Shown here: positions 27,857 through 36,504 of the stretch, one piece after another
Layout of the letters: the number at the start of each line of letters is the position of its first letter
Numbering within the stretch: the first letter of the stretch is position 1
Assembly (NCBI GenBank): GCA_964442735.1
Contig: CAYUAP010000001.1
Coordinates: 1-64,000 of the forward strand
Direction: 5' to 3'
DNA: 64,000 nucleotides
From: JAUNBG01 sp964442735
GTDB lineage: Bacteria; Planctomycetota; Planctomycetia; Pirellulales; Thermoguttaceae
Notes under the pieces: generated by a model
Databases searched by the model: none
Seen by the model: only the letters and a program-made list of their open reading frames with translations
What the model was told of the DNA's origin: nothing
Made by a program: the position numbers and the translations under genes

Positions 27857-29311
27857 TTATTCCCGTTTATAATTCGGAAGATATCCACCGATCTCCTTTA
27901 ATCGACACTGAAGATCCGTGATATTGATCTTGTGAACGGATCGATCCTCTTTACTGGCCATGGCCGCCGCAATGCCAGCCGCCTGTCCGGTAATAAAGCA
28001 GCCTGGCATGACGCGTAACGAGGCATGAACCTTGACGTCGGTACTGACACAGCGCCCCGCTACAAGCAGATTATCGAATTTTGGGGGCGTCAGAATTCGA
28101 TAGGGAATTCCATAACTCTCCCCTTTTTGATATCGGAACATTTTATCAAATTCCTGTCGATGTTTTTCGTAGCTGGCTTTATCTGTCTTGGTTGGATGAA
28201 TATCAACAGGATAAGCGTAACGGCCAATTTCGTCGTCAAAAACAGCCCTGTTTTGGTAATCGTCTATCGATAAAATATAATCCCCTGTAATGCGTCGTGT
28301 TTCCCGTATTCCAAGAAGGGATCCTGTATCGACCAGTTTAACATTTTCAAACCCCGGCAGATATTCACGATAATATCTCGAATATTCCTTCATACTTTTT
28401 CGTCCGAAAAGAAGCGCTCTGGTCAGGGAAACCTCGTCCGTTCCATCGACATTAAACGTATGACCAATATTTCCACCCCCGAGTCCACCTTCCAATTCAT
28501 GCATTCCTGTCAAATGACGGTCTTCAACGGTAAAGACATGATCTTTAAAGGCCTGTTCCAATTGGCTTCCATCGGGTTGGGGACCTTGAGGCCGTTTGGC
28601 CCGCCATGTTTCCCAATCGATTCCACTCCAAAAACTGCACAGCGTTCCGGGCATCATTTGGCCTTTTTCGTCCCCTTTTTTGAAATCGGCCCCGCTCCAT
28701 ACTGCCAGATCTCCATTTCCGGATGCGTCGATATAAATCCTGGCACGGACGGCAAATAATCCACTCGGGGAAGAACAGACGACATACGAAATTTTTCTTC
28801 CATCGGTTTCAACGGCAACCAGTTCGGTATAAAATGAAAAACCTGCCTTTGACTCCATCATGATATTGTCGTAAACTCGTTTAAGAGCTTCGATATCATG
28901 GGCTGCTCCCTTAATCTCGCGATCACTTCGTAATCGATCAACGACGAGTCGACCAAAACCACCTGGAAGGAAATGAATTCCATCGGAAACCTGCATAAAA
29001 ACCGGAACACGTCCAGCCGTTCCCATTCCACCGAAACAAGAGTGTCCTTCGGCTAGAAAAACATCGACATCCAGAAGACGTGCTGCCCAAGCGGCAGCCG
29101 TTCCCGCCGGACCTCCGCCAACGATAAAGACGTCAACATCGTATTTAATGGGGAGTGTCCGATGAAATGAAACCGTTTGTGAAGAATCGGAGGCATCCAC
29201 CATGTTCACTTTTCCGTGCGCCGATTCCTTGATCGAGTTGGCGAGAAGGGTTCCTGCCGCTATTGATCCCGTTGTTTTCAGCCATTTGCGGCGATTAAGT
29301 TTTTTCGTCAT
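27857..29311 (-). CDS. Tat-secreted FAD-dependent oxidoreductase
   Basis: This 484-residue flavoprotein is of the FAD_oxidored kind common in planctomycetes. The leader NRRKWLKTTG is a twin-arginine signal. The FAD-binding Rossmann motif VFIVGGGPAGTAAAWAA follows near residue 61, and a second FAD-contacting part FDNLLVAGRCVSTD sits near the C-terminus. It starts 19 bases after the stop of the GH5-like gene and shares its strand, so the two form an operon. The substrate is unknown. Co-expression with a glycosidase suggests sugar or aromatic by-product oxidation, which is inference only. Confidence 0.86.
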   Translation of the reverse strand: MTKKLNRRKWLKTTGSIAAGTLLANSIKESAHGKVNMVDASDSSQTVSFHRTLPIKYDVDVFIVGGGPAGTAAAWAARLLDVDVFLAEGHSCFGGMGTAGRVPVFMQVSDGIHFLPGGFGRLVVDRLRSDREIKGAAHDIEALKRVYDNIMMESKAGFSFYTELVAVETDGRKISYVVCSSPSGLFAVRARIYIDASGNGDLAVWSGADFKKGDEKGQMMPGTLCSFWSGIDWETWRAKRPQGPQPDGSQLEQAFKDHVFTVEDRHLTGMHELEGGLGGGNIGHTFNVDGTDEVSLTRALLFGRKSMKEYSRYYREYLPGFENVKLVDTGSLLGIRETRRITGDYILSIDDYQNRAVFDDEIGRYAYPVDIHPTKTDKASYEKHRQEFDKMFRYQKGESYGIPYRILTPPKFDNLLVAGRCVSTDVKVHASLRVMPGCFITGQAAGIAAAMASKEDRSVHKINITDLQCRLKEIGGYLPNYKRE

Positions 29312-29330
29312 GTCTATTATACTCTTGATA

Positions 29331-30476
29331 TCATTTTTTACCGGTCAAATTTTTTATCTGCTCGATTTCTTTAGGATCGAATGGAGTTCCATCTTGACGA
29401 AAAATATCGTGTTTCCAATTTTTAGGTTCCGGAAGTTCGTTTTTCGAATGAAACTGGAAATTACATTTTCCGTTCACCAGACCGAAGTGAATCGCACCGA
29501 CCTTTTTCTTCTTCAGAATGGGGGTTACATTAAAGAATGTATTTATGGGACGATCAATATATTCCGTACATATAATCGGACGATGGAATGGTTCCAGAAG
29601 GCCAATCAAATTTTCGACATGTTCGGGAGCCCTATAGCAATGGAAGCTCATCATGTCGCAATTTTCACCCAGGAAACAGCAGATGGGGAAATTGGAATAC
29701 GCATGTCCTGGTTGAGGAAAAACAGTAATGGGAGCGGTAAATGGTTGAGTTGGATTCACTTGTCGGCCCCATTGCCACAACCGTCGGAGTAAAGGAAGTG
29801 ATTGATTACCATGGCGAACACTCTCCGGTTCGTTATAAAGGCACCAGACAAAAATACGCGAATCCCTGGCAAACGTTGCAAGAATATCAGTAACATATTC
29901 TTCAAGGTATCCCCATTTTTCGGGGTTATTCACAATGGAGACTCCCGGCGACTGAAGCCATTGGGAATTGTGAACTCCGGGAAGTGGTTCCGGCTGTTTA
30001 CCGATTTTTATAGGGGTACCAGGTCCGCCATTCGTAAAGAAGGTTGGTATCGTCACTATATGATGCTTCTCGCAAATATCAAAGACATTTGAAAGACGTT
30101 TTTTAAATCCTTCTTTATCTTGCTGCCAAGCCAGATCGTGTAAAAAAATTCGGATTGTATTAAAGTTAAGTTTTTCGGCCATTCCCAATTCGTGATCTAT
30201 TGTTTTGGGATCGAATGTATCGGCCTGCCACATTTCCAATTGATTGACCGCTGTTGAGGGAACATAATTACAACCGACGATCCAGGGATATTTGGAATAC
30301 CAGTCGGCAGCACGTTTTTCACTCCAACGTCCTGTTGCCTGAATGGTCGTTTCCGCAGAAGAAACCTCCGTTTCATTTGCGTAACAGTGCGTCTCCTGGA
30401 CAGCGCCTGCCGCCATACCTGTCAAGGAAAGACCCATAATCGATTGAAATACATCTCGTCTTGTTAATCGTGCCAT
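29331..30476 (-). CDS. Tat-secreted GH5/cellulase-like TIM-barrel hydrolase
   Basis: The 381-residue protein has a twin-arginine leader (TRRDVFQSIMG) and a TIM-barrel of the clan GH-A type. NFNTIRIFLHDLAW gives strand 2-3. FVWCLYNEPES near residue 214 supplies the likely acid/base Glu, and PIICTEYIDRP near 305 the likely nucleophile Glu. The two glutamates are the diagnostic pair for retaining glycosidases of this clan. It is the first gene of a two-gene operon with the FAD oxidoreductase. The specific GH family and substrate are not assigned. Confidence 0.82.
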   Translation of the reverse strand: MARLTRRDVFQSIMGLSLTGMAAGAVQETHCYANETEVSSAETTIQATGRWSEKRAADWYSKYPWIVGCNYVPSTAVNQLEMWQADTFDPKTIDHELGMAEKLNFNTIRIFLHDLAWQQDKEGFKKRLSNVFDICEKHHIVTIPTFFTNGGPGTPIKIGKQPEPLPGVHNSQWLQSPGVSIVNNPEKWGYLEEYVTDILATFARDSRIFVWCLYNEPESVRHGNQSLPLLRRLWQWGRQVNPTQPFTAPITVFPQPGHAYSNFPICCFLGENCDMMSFHCYRAPEHVENLIGLLEPFHRPIICTEYIDRPINTFFNVTPILKKKKVGAIHFGLVNGKCNFQFHSKNELPEPKNWKHDIFRQDGTPFDPKEIEQIKNLTGKK

Positions 30477-30512
30477 TATTACTCCTGTTATTGAAGAACC
30501 ATATTAAATTCA

Positions 30513-30605
30513 TTTACTCAAAATGTAAACAGATACATTTGAAACCACGCATATCAGAGAAGAATACGGATAGTCTACTAAAAAATACAGCGTTTTGCAA
30601 TAACA
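30513..30605 (+). repeat. Dispersed repeat family B, copy 2
   Basis: It contains ACTCAAAATGTAAACAG, TTTGAAACCACG and CGGATAGTCTACTAAAAAAT, ending TTTTGCAATAAC. It aligns with 32957-33050 along its whole length and with 53690-53765 in the central part. Confidence 0.65.
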
Positions 30606-30630
30606 AACTTAAAAAATATATCACAATCAT

Positions 30631-30685
30631 ATTCTATTACAATAATATTCTATTACAATAATATTCTATTACAATAATATTCTAT
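30631..30685 (+). repeat. Tandem 16-base AT-rich repeats
   Basis: ATTCTATTACAATAAT is present three times exactly, followed by a partial fourth copy. It is a non-coding microsatellite-like array. Confidence 0.9.
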
Positions 30686-30704
30686 CATAATAAACGTTAA
30701 ATAT

Positions 30705-30868
30705 TATACTGAACGACATTATATACTTTAAGACGTTATAAATTCGGCATTTACTGGGAGCACGGACGTCTCGTTCGCATTCCCCAAAACAGGACGTCTC
30801 GTCCGTATTCTCGAAACAGGCGTCTCGCCTGTTTTGAAAAATAGACTTTTATAACAACCTTGAGTATA
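30705..30868 (+). repeat. Family A MITE-like repeat, expanded copy
   Basis: It starts TATACTGAACGACATTATA and ends ACAACCTTGAGTATA. At 164 bases it is longer than the 120-base copies because the left end and the GGACGTCTCGTCCG-type hairpin are partly duplicated. The hairpin ACAGGCGTCTCGCCTGT is intact. Confidence 0.8.
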
Positions 30869-30953
30869 AAAGACTATCCGTTAAAGTTAGTATTATCTGT
30901 TATTGCAAATAAAAGACTATCCGTTAAAGTTAGTATTATCTGTTATTGCAAAT
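30868..30953 (+). repeat. 43-base direct duplication
   Basis: Two exact, adjacent 43-base units begin AAAAGACTATCCGTTAAAGT and end TGTTATTGCAAAT. They abut the family A repeat and lie just downstream of the reverse-strand thioredoxin-fold gene. Confidence 0.9.
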
Positions 30954-30995
30954 AAAATCATTTACAGCAGGATTTCTTAAAATTAATATTTTTGG

Positions 30996-32888
30996 TCAAT
31001 TGCCCAACAACATTTCCAATTCGGAAATGGTAGAGACATTGGGTCGAACGACTTTACCGGATGCATTGACATAAATCATCATGGGGACATTTTGTAGTCC
31101 TAACTGAATACCGCAAGGACCATCAAAACCTCCGTTTTCACAAACATTTTTCCAGGGGAGGCGCACTTCTTTTAGGAAGGCAATTGCCGTTTCCGGATTA
31201 CTGTCCAGATTAATTCCGATAACGGCCAGATTCTTGTTCTTTTGTACAAGATTTTTCATCTGCTCAATTTCATCTACATTCCAGGAAGCCCAGCAGAAGA
31301 TAATCAAGGGGCGCCCGTTGAATTCTGCGATATTAACAGTTCCGCCTTCCAGATATTTCCAGGCTGGTAGAATAGGGGCTTTATCAACGGAGTCCAGACG
31401 CTGAATAGCACCCTGTGCTTTTTGGGCAGCAGGGCTATTACCTGCATTTTTAATGACCAGGGAATATCGCTGAATTGCCTTCGCATCTTCCTGAAGATAT
31501 TCATCATCCTGTGCCAGGAACATCAAGGTCGTAATACCGGCTTCTGTTTTGGGGAATTGCTCGACAAAAGTCTCCAGATCTTCCGTATGTTTTTTCTGGG
31601 CTTTTTCCAAATCACTTCGTTTCGGAGGCGGAGTTGTCTGGGTTGCGGCGAAATATTCACCCTCGATCTGACGTAAACGTAAATGGGAAATCAGTTCTTT
31701 ATTACTATGATCTTTATAGGTATCGAACAATTGTCCCAATTTATTGACGCCCTGTGGATAGACACCACGTTGAACGGCGGTAAACAACAGGTCGGAAGCC
31801 TGCATAATCAATTCGTTCTCTTCTTTAGGATTTTTGGCAGCCAGAGTCAGAAGTGTCGAGTAGGCTTTTTCACATTCGGCGGGATAGGAGGCGGAATCGG
31901 CTGTTTCCAGTCTTTTATAGGATTCGTTCAATTCTTCCGCGAGTCGATTGAAATCAACACTGGTCTCCGGCATGGAAGCTGCCGCGTCTCCTTGAAGTGG
32001 GAAGAAGGTCGAGGTTACTTTTATTTCCGATGAATTACTACCAAAGGGATCGCCAGTTGGCAATCCGACGACTTTCCATGCGTTTCCGATCTTAACCAGA
32101 TCGCCTATAAATATTTGATGGGTCTCTTCTGTATTTTCTTTTTCGGCTCCCGTTTTATTTACCAGAACAATACTGGCGTTATAATAGATGGGAAGATCTT
32201 GTATCAGACCTTTACTTCCTTGTGGAAGCAAGGCAGGTCGATTACCGTTAAATGCACCCCATTGCACACTTTTCGGTAATTTTAAGTTCGTTGCCACTTC
32301 CATGAATTTTGTATCGACCATGGTGATTCGCGCCGTCAGATTCGTCCGTAACGGTTCCGTGATTCCAAGTTGTGTCAATTCCTCTTGGGATAATGCGATT
32401 CTTTTATATCGAGGAAGATCTCCTGTTACCAAGGCGGCAACCATTTCAGATGTCGCTTCTTCCGGAGAAATGGCCTTCCAGTAGGCGATGTTTTTGTTAT
32501 CGTCCAGAACTGCCCAACGACTACCATTGTCAGAATACCATCGACATTGTTTTTCTTTGGTCAGAATATCGCGAAATACCTCCAGTCCGTTACGATAGAA
32601 TCGTACTTGTTCTACATTGGCTTCTCCTTCTGGAGCACACCAAACCCGTAACGGAGTAACTCCGTCCGGCTTGGTTAAACAGACTCCAACGTAATTGCCT
32701 TCTCTAAAATCAGTTATTTTACATTGGGCCATAACGTTCTCGGCTGGTGTATCGACGACAATATCATTTTGACTGGGTTGTATTTTGAGTATTTGATCGG
32801 GTGTATAATCTGCCCGACAAATTGAGATTATCCCTGTAATTAGGTATAATACGACTGTCGTTTTAAATATGGTTTTGAGAGTTTTCAT
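30996..32888 (-). CDS. Secreted protein with degenerate thioredoxin/TlpA domain
   Basis: The 630-residue protein has a signal peptide (to ~27), a long family-less region (about 30-500) and a C-terminal TlpA/redoxin-like domain (about 505-630). The domain keeps the fold landmarks: LIIFCWASWN, LAVIGINLDSNPETAIAFL, the cis-Pro motif NVPMMIYVNASGKVV. The site that is normally WCxxC reads WNVDE (residues ~536-540), so both redox cysteines are missing. A binding or structural role outside the cytoplasm is therefore more likely than disulphide reduction. The middle part contains helical repeats of possible TPR type. No operon partner is evident. Confidence 0.78.
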   Translation of the reverse strand: MKTLKTIFKTTVVLYLITGIISICRADYTPDQILKIQPSQNDIVVDTPAENVMAQCKITDFREGNYVGVCLTKPDGVTPLRVWCAPEGEANVEQVRFYRNGLEVFRDILTKEKQCRWYSDNGSRWAVLDDNKNIAYWKAISPEEATSEMVAALVTGDLPRYKRIALSQEELTQLGITEPLRTNLTARITMVDTKFMEVATNLKLPKSVQWGAFNGNRPALLPQGSKGLIQDLPIYYNASIVLVNKTGAEKENTEETHQIFIGDLVKIGNAWKVVGLPTGDPFGSNSSEIKVTSTFFPLQGDAAASMPETSVDFNRLAEELNESYKRLETADSASYPAECEKAYSTLLTLAAKNPKEENELIMQASDLLFTAVQRGVYPQGVNKLGQLFDTYKDHSNKELISHLRLRQIEGEYFAATQTTPPPKRSDLEKAQKKHTEDLETFVEQFPKTEAGITTLMFLAQDDEYLQEDAKAIQRYSLVIKNAGNSPAAQKAQGAIQRLDSVDKAPILPAWKYLEGGTVNIAEFNGRPLIIFCWASWNVDEIEQMKNLVQKNKNLAVIGINLDSNPETAIAFLKEVRLPWKNVCENGGFDGPCGIQLGLQNVPMMIYVNASGKVVRPNVSTISELEMLLGN

Positions 32889-32956
32889 TATATTTACCTT
32901 TCTATAATTTACCTCTTTTTCAACTATTTACTTGTTCCATTAATCATAAAGGAATA

Positions 32957-33050
32957 TAACTCAAAATGTAAACAGGATATGTTTTGGAACCATGGATATT
33001 ATGAATGAACATCAATAGTATACCCAAAAATAAAGGCTTTCGCAATAACT
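32957..33050 (+). repeat. Dispersed repeat family B, copy 3
   Basis: It shares ACTCAAAATGTAAACAG, TTGGAACCATGGATAT and the TTTCGCAATAACT end with the copy at 30513-30605. Confidence 0.6.
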
Positions 33051-33128
33051 ACTATCCGTATCCCGATATTATTTATTATGGTGACACCTATATTATCTAT
33101 GGTTATACATAGAGACATTTACAGTTTG

Positions 33129-33160
33129 AGATTATAAAAAAGTGGGCATTGTACCCACCT
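33129..33160 (-). terminator. Terminator of the Cys-rich protein gene
   Basis: On the reverse strand GTGGG and CCCAC form a short stem around a seven-base loop, followed by TTTTTTATAA. It starts 25 bases beyond the stop codon of the gene at 33185-34270. Confidence 0.5.
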
Positions 33161-33184
33161 CCTGTAATAAATTTTCTGGAACAC

Positions 33185-34270
33185 CTATTTCCCCGGATAA
33201 AGTAAACCCTGTTGGGAGGCGGTATAGTGTGTAGGATAACTCGCCTGTGGCATTACAGAATACCTTTGATTGGTTTGTTGTAGAGATACTTCCTGATATT
33301 CATTATTTTGGTAAACATTATTTTGGTAAACATTGTTTTGTTGAGGAACCTGTTGTAAATGTTTGTTATAAACAGGAACATTCTGATAATGAACATTTTG
33401 GTTTCGGTTATTAGCCACAGTATAATTATGTGCTACCTGCTGAATCCTGGAAGATTCATTTCGAACGATTGGTTGTTGGCTTCTGTTTTGATATTGATTG
33501 TACATAATACGTTGTTGATTCATTGTCATGGAACGGTTGACCGGCGTTTGTTGAATGGAACCTGGAGCGTTGGCAATGACGCGAACAGGACCTTTATTCA
33601 TTTGAATTTTAGCGGTATTGGGATTATTGTTGGGGACTGGTGTTGTCAGTGGTTTTACGGGAACTTGTTCCGTCTTTAATGGAGCCGTTCTCTCCGGTAA
33701 CGGCTGAACGTTATTATTCAATATCGGGGCCGTCATTTCACTGGTTGGAATACTATTTTCCGGGACAGACATCTGTGTTGTATTGGAGCAATAACTGCAC
33801 CCTTGACCGCCGCAATAATTACATCCCATCCAATTACCGCAGAAATCACAAGGTTCACAACGTTCTTTTAGAACTCGTGGCGCGCACCCACAGTCACTAT
33901 AGGTTCCGGAGGAAAGAAGAGCAGCCACCATATAGATAGGAGACATTGCAATATTGGTTATATCTCGAACCAACGGCAGTAAACCAAATTCACAACAGCC
34001 TGTACCGCACTCAACCATACCACCTGAAACATAATTACCACATTCATTATTACCGTAACAGTAATCATTACAGCCGTAACCGTTGTTTACCATTGAATAA
34101 TCAATAGATCCATCGACATTGTTACTGTCATAGGTTCCTTGAGTTGTCCCCTGCTGAATTATGGTTTGATTTTGTGCCACACCGTTTTGAGCGTAAAGCA
34201 GATTCGATACTCCTGTTAGTGCCAGTATCATAATACCGACAACTAAACCTTTTTGAAAGTTTCGTTTCAT
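33185..34270 (-). CDS. Secreted Cys-rich, Asn/Gln-rich protein
   Basis: This is not a recognised family. The 361-residue product has a Sec signal peptide (cleavage near AYAQ/LYAQNG, ~28). A segment of about 66-165 holds 15 cysteines in patterns such as CEPCDFCGNW and CNYCGGQGCSYC. A long Asn/Gln/Tyr/Pro-rich tail contains repeats of VYQNNVYQNNEYQ. The DNA encoding the tail repeat is a 15-base direct repeat at 33301-33340. A secreted, disulphide-cross-linked surface or cell-wall protein is plausible, since planctomycete walls were described as proteinaceous and cysteine-rich, but this is inference. A terminator follows the gene. Confidence 0.75.
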   Translation of the reverse strand: MKRNFQKGLVVGIMILALTGVSNLLYAQNGVAQNQTIIQQGTTQGTYDSNNVDGSIDYSMVNNGYGCNDYCYGNNECGNYVSGGMVECGTGCCEFGLLPLVRDITNIAMSPIYMVAALLSSGTYSDCGCAPRVLKERCEPCDFCGNWMGCNYCGGQGCSYCSNTTQMSVPENSIPTSEMTAPILNNNVQPLPERTAPLKTEQVPVKPLTTPVPNNNPNTAKIQMNKGPVRVIANAPGSIQQTPVNRSMTMNQQRIMYNQYQNRSQQPIVRNESSRIQQVAHNYTVANNRNQNVHYQNVPVYNKHLQQVPQQNNVYQNNVYQNNEYQEVSLQQTNQRYSVMPQASYPTHYTASQQGLLYPGK

Positions 34271-34719
34271 GTTATCCTCTTTTTTCTTCTTTAGTTTATA
34301 AAATTATCTATTTAACTTTAAATTTTTTCCATTTCAATACAGAAAACCTCTGTTATTGTACATATCGTCCATGATAACCGATAAAATTATAAAATCTTTG
34401 ATAATCGGTAAATTTTACCAGGATCGGTTTCATTAAAATATTTTTCCACTCTTGTAAATTGTACCTATAGAGGTTATACTTAAATATGTTGTGAATCAAT
34501 TTTATAGAAGACTGGAAGGAAATACTGTGTGTTGATATTGATTTATGACATTTTATGATACAGAACAGTCCCTGATTTATAATAGACAGGGGGTTTTCTC
34601 AAAACTCCCTGGAATGTTGGTGTTCCACTAATATTCTCCACGTTTTATAGAGCTTGCAAACCAGAAAAATGTAAAATCCAGGTTTTTAGAACTGTTCTAC
34701 AGTTAAAAAGGAGTTCACA
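34271..34719. other. Divergent intergenic region with hairpin
   Basis: This lies between two divergent genes. No gene is seen. It contains the strong hairpin at 34587-34611 listed separately and AT-rich sequence likely to hold promoters for both sides. Confidence 0.5.
34587..34611 (+). promoter_or_regulatory. 11-pair hairpin upstream of the AI-2E-type transporter
   Basis: CAGGGGGTTTT and AAAACTCCCTG pair over 11 bases (one G-T pair) around loop CTC. No T-tract follows, so it is not a simple terminator. It lies ~110 bases upstream of the transporter start. Confidence 0.45.
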
Positions 34720-34722
34720 GTG

Positions 34723-36417
34723 ATGGAACCAAAAAATATTACCGGAAGTACAAGACCAAAATTTTCGCGGGAAACGAATAGAAACAGACTGCGAAATATA
34801 CTGTTGATTATAGCATCGTTAATTGTTATTTTATCGGGAATTCATGCCGCAAAAACAATTATAGCACCATTATTTATGGCGACTTTTCTGGCGATTCTTT
34901 TATTACCCCCCATAAAATGGTTACGTTCGAAGGGATTTTCCGAGGTCGTTTCGTTATCTGTTGTTATAACGAGTGTTTTAATCGGGGGATTGACAATGAC
35001 GACCGTACTGGGAACACAGTTAACGGATTTTGCACGAAACCTGCCTAGTTATAGAGATCAATTTAACGAACGTCTAATGAATTATGATCTAAATTTGGGA
35101 GATTTCATACCAGCTTTTAAATCGGATAACGAGGAAGAAGATCCGGCACTTCAAAGCAAGATCGAGAAGGATCATTTGCAACAGGGCACTTCTCTGAAGA
35201 AGAATAAAACATCCGCCAATATAAAAAAGCAACAGAATATGTCAGAATATGTTGACGATTCCGATCCGGCAAAAGTTTCAAGTGGTTTTTTTGAGCCGGT
35301 ACCAAAAGATCTTGAATTTTCAATGGAAACAAAAAGTCATTCGATGACAGACGAGAAAGGCGGAGATAAAACTTCAAATAAAACTTCAAATAGCAGAAAA
35401 ACAAGTGACAAAATAACTTCACCTGTTACAAAAGTCAATAATAATAACTCGGATAGCAAGTCGGATAACAACTCGGATAGCAAGTCGGATAACAAATCGG
35501 ATAACAAATCGGATAACAAAAAGGAAGATAATAAAGAAGCTTCTATGAATCCCGGGACACAGACGTCCGAATCCGCAGGTATAACAGCAGATAAAAAGCA
35601 GGGAGCAGACCAGCAAGCGTCACCTTCGACATCACAAGTCCTCAATAATCAAGAGGACCGGTTAGCAGATGAACCGAACCTGGGTACAGGTCATGAAAAT
35701 TGGGGATGGGCGTCCGAGGATGCCGTTAAAGCGAGTTCACACGAGCTGTTTAAATTTTTGGCGAGTTTGACAGGCGAACTAAGTATTTTAGCTAGCAGTG
35801 TCTTTATTATCATGTTGCTTGTTATTTTTATACTCCTGGAGACTTCGAAACTTCCTTTAAAGGCTGTTGTCGCGTTAAGAAAAAAGGCCAAGGTAAACGA
35901 CCGAATACGTCAACTGGCAATAGATATTCGTAATTATATGATTATTAAGACCTTCGTCAGTTTTCTGGTTGGTGTTCTGGTTACAATTCTTCTTTTATTA
36001 TCGAATGTGCAATACGCGATTTTATGGGGGTTTGTCGCCTTTCTTCTGAATTACATTCCCAATATAGGATCCGTTGTTGCGGCCATTCCGCCCATTTTAT
36101 TGGCGACTGTGGAACATGGACTTTTTGTTGGAACGGTTGATGCCGTATTTTTTGTGATTATCAATTGTAGTATCGGTTATATTTTGGAGCCGAAACTACT
36201 GGGGGATGGACTGGATCTGTCTCCGTTGGTCGTTTTGATTTCCCTGATTTTTTGTGGATGGCTTCTGGGACCGATTGGAATGTTTCTTTCTCCACCACTA
36301 GCCGTTATTACCAAAATTATTTTGAAATCATTCGATGAAACTAAATGGATTGCCATTTTAATGGCAAATTCGATTCCAAAAGAGAATTATCCCATTATGA
36401 TTGACGAAGAAAGTTGA
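34723..36417 (+). CDS. AI-2E family transporter with low-complexity insertion
   Basis: This 564-residue membrane protein belongs to the AI-2E (YdgG/PerM/TqsA) family of proposed small-molecule exporters or Na+/H+ antiporter-like proteins. N-terminal spans (about 25-95) are followed by a soluble stretch, then C-terminal spans with the family region NYIPNIGSVVAAIPPILLA near 445 and the end LLGPIGMFLSPPLAVI. Between them residues ~133-328 are hydrophilic and disordered-looking, with SDNKSDNK-type repeats that replace the usual short domain. ATG at 34723 has AAAGGAG nine bases upstream; GTG at 34720 is the alternative. The insertion stays in frame, so the protein is probably functional. Confidence 0.87.
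   Translation: MEPKNITGSTRPKFSRETNRNRLRNILLIIASLIVILSGIHAAKTIIAPLFMATFLAILLLPPIKWLRSKGFSEVVSLSVVITSVLIGGLTMTTVLGTQLTDFARNLPSYRDQFNERLMNYDLNLGDFIPAFKSDNEEEDPALQSKIEKDHLQQGTSLKKNKTSANIKKQQNMSEYVDDSDPAKVSSGFFEPVPKDLEFSMETKSHSMTDEKGGDKTSNKTSNSRKTSDKITSPVTKVNNNNSDSKSDNNSDSKSDNKSDNKSDNKKEDNKEASMNPGTQTSESAGITADKKQGADQQASPSTSQVLNNQEDRLADEPNLGTGHENWGWASEDAVKASSHELFKFLASLTGELSILASSVFIIMLLVIFILLETSKLPLKAVVALRKKAKVNDRIRQLAIDIRNYMIIKTFVSFLVGVLVTILLLLSNVQYAILWGFVAFLLNYIPNIGSVVAAIPPILLATVEHGLFVGTVDAVFFVIINCSIGYILEPKLLGDGLDLSPLVVLISLIFCGWLLGPIGMFLSPPLAVITKIILKSFDETKWIAILMANSIPKENYPIMIDEES
35445..35530 (+). repeat. Tandem repeat encoding Ser-Asp-Asn-Lys units
   Basis: Units such as TCGGATAACAAA and TCGGATAGCAAG are repeated about seven times within the transporter gene. 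The 12-base period keeps the reading frame. Confidence 0.85.
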
Positions 36418-36504
36418 ATTTTAAATAGAAGAAAGAAGAATGGTTTTGCTTTCCTTGTAATCAGGAACGTATTTATAAATAATGTAGTGTAATCAGGAGT
36501 GAAT

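Noticed and set aside
30631..30953. Repeats resembling a CRISPR array
   Set aside because: The units are directly adjacent with no spacers, of differing length, and no cas gene is near.
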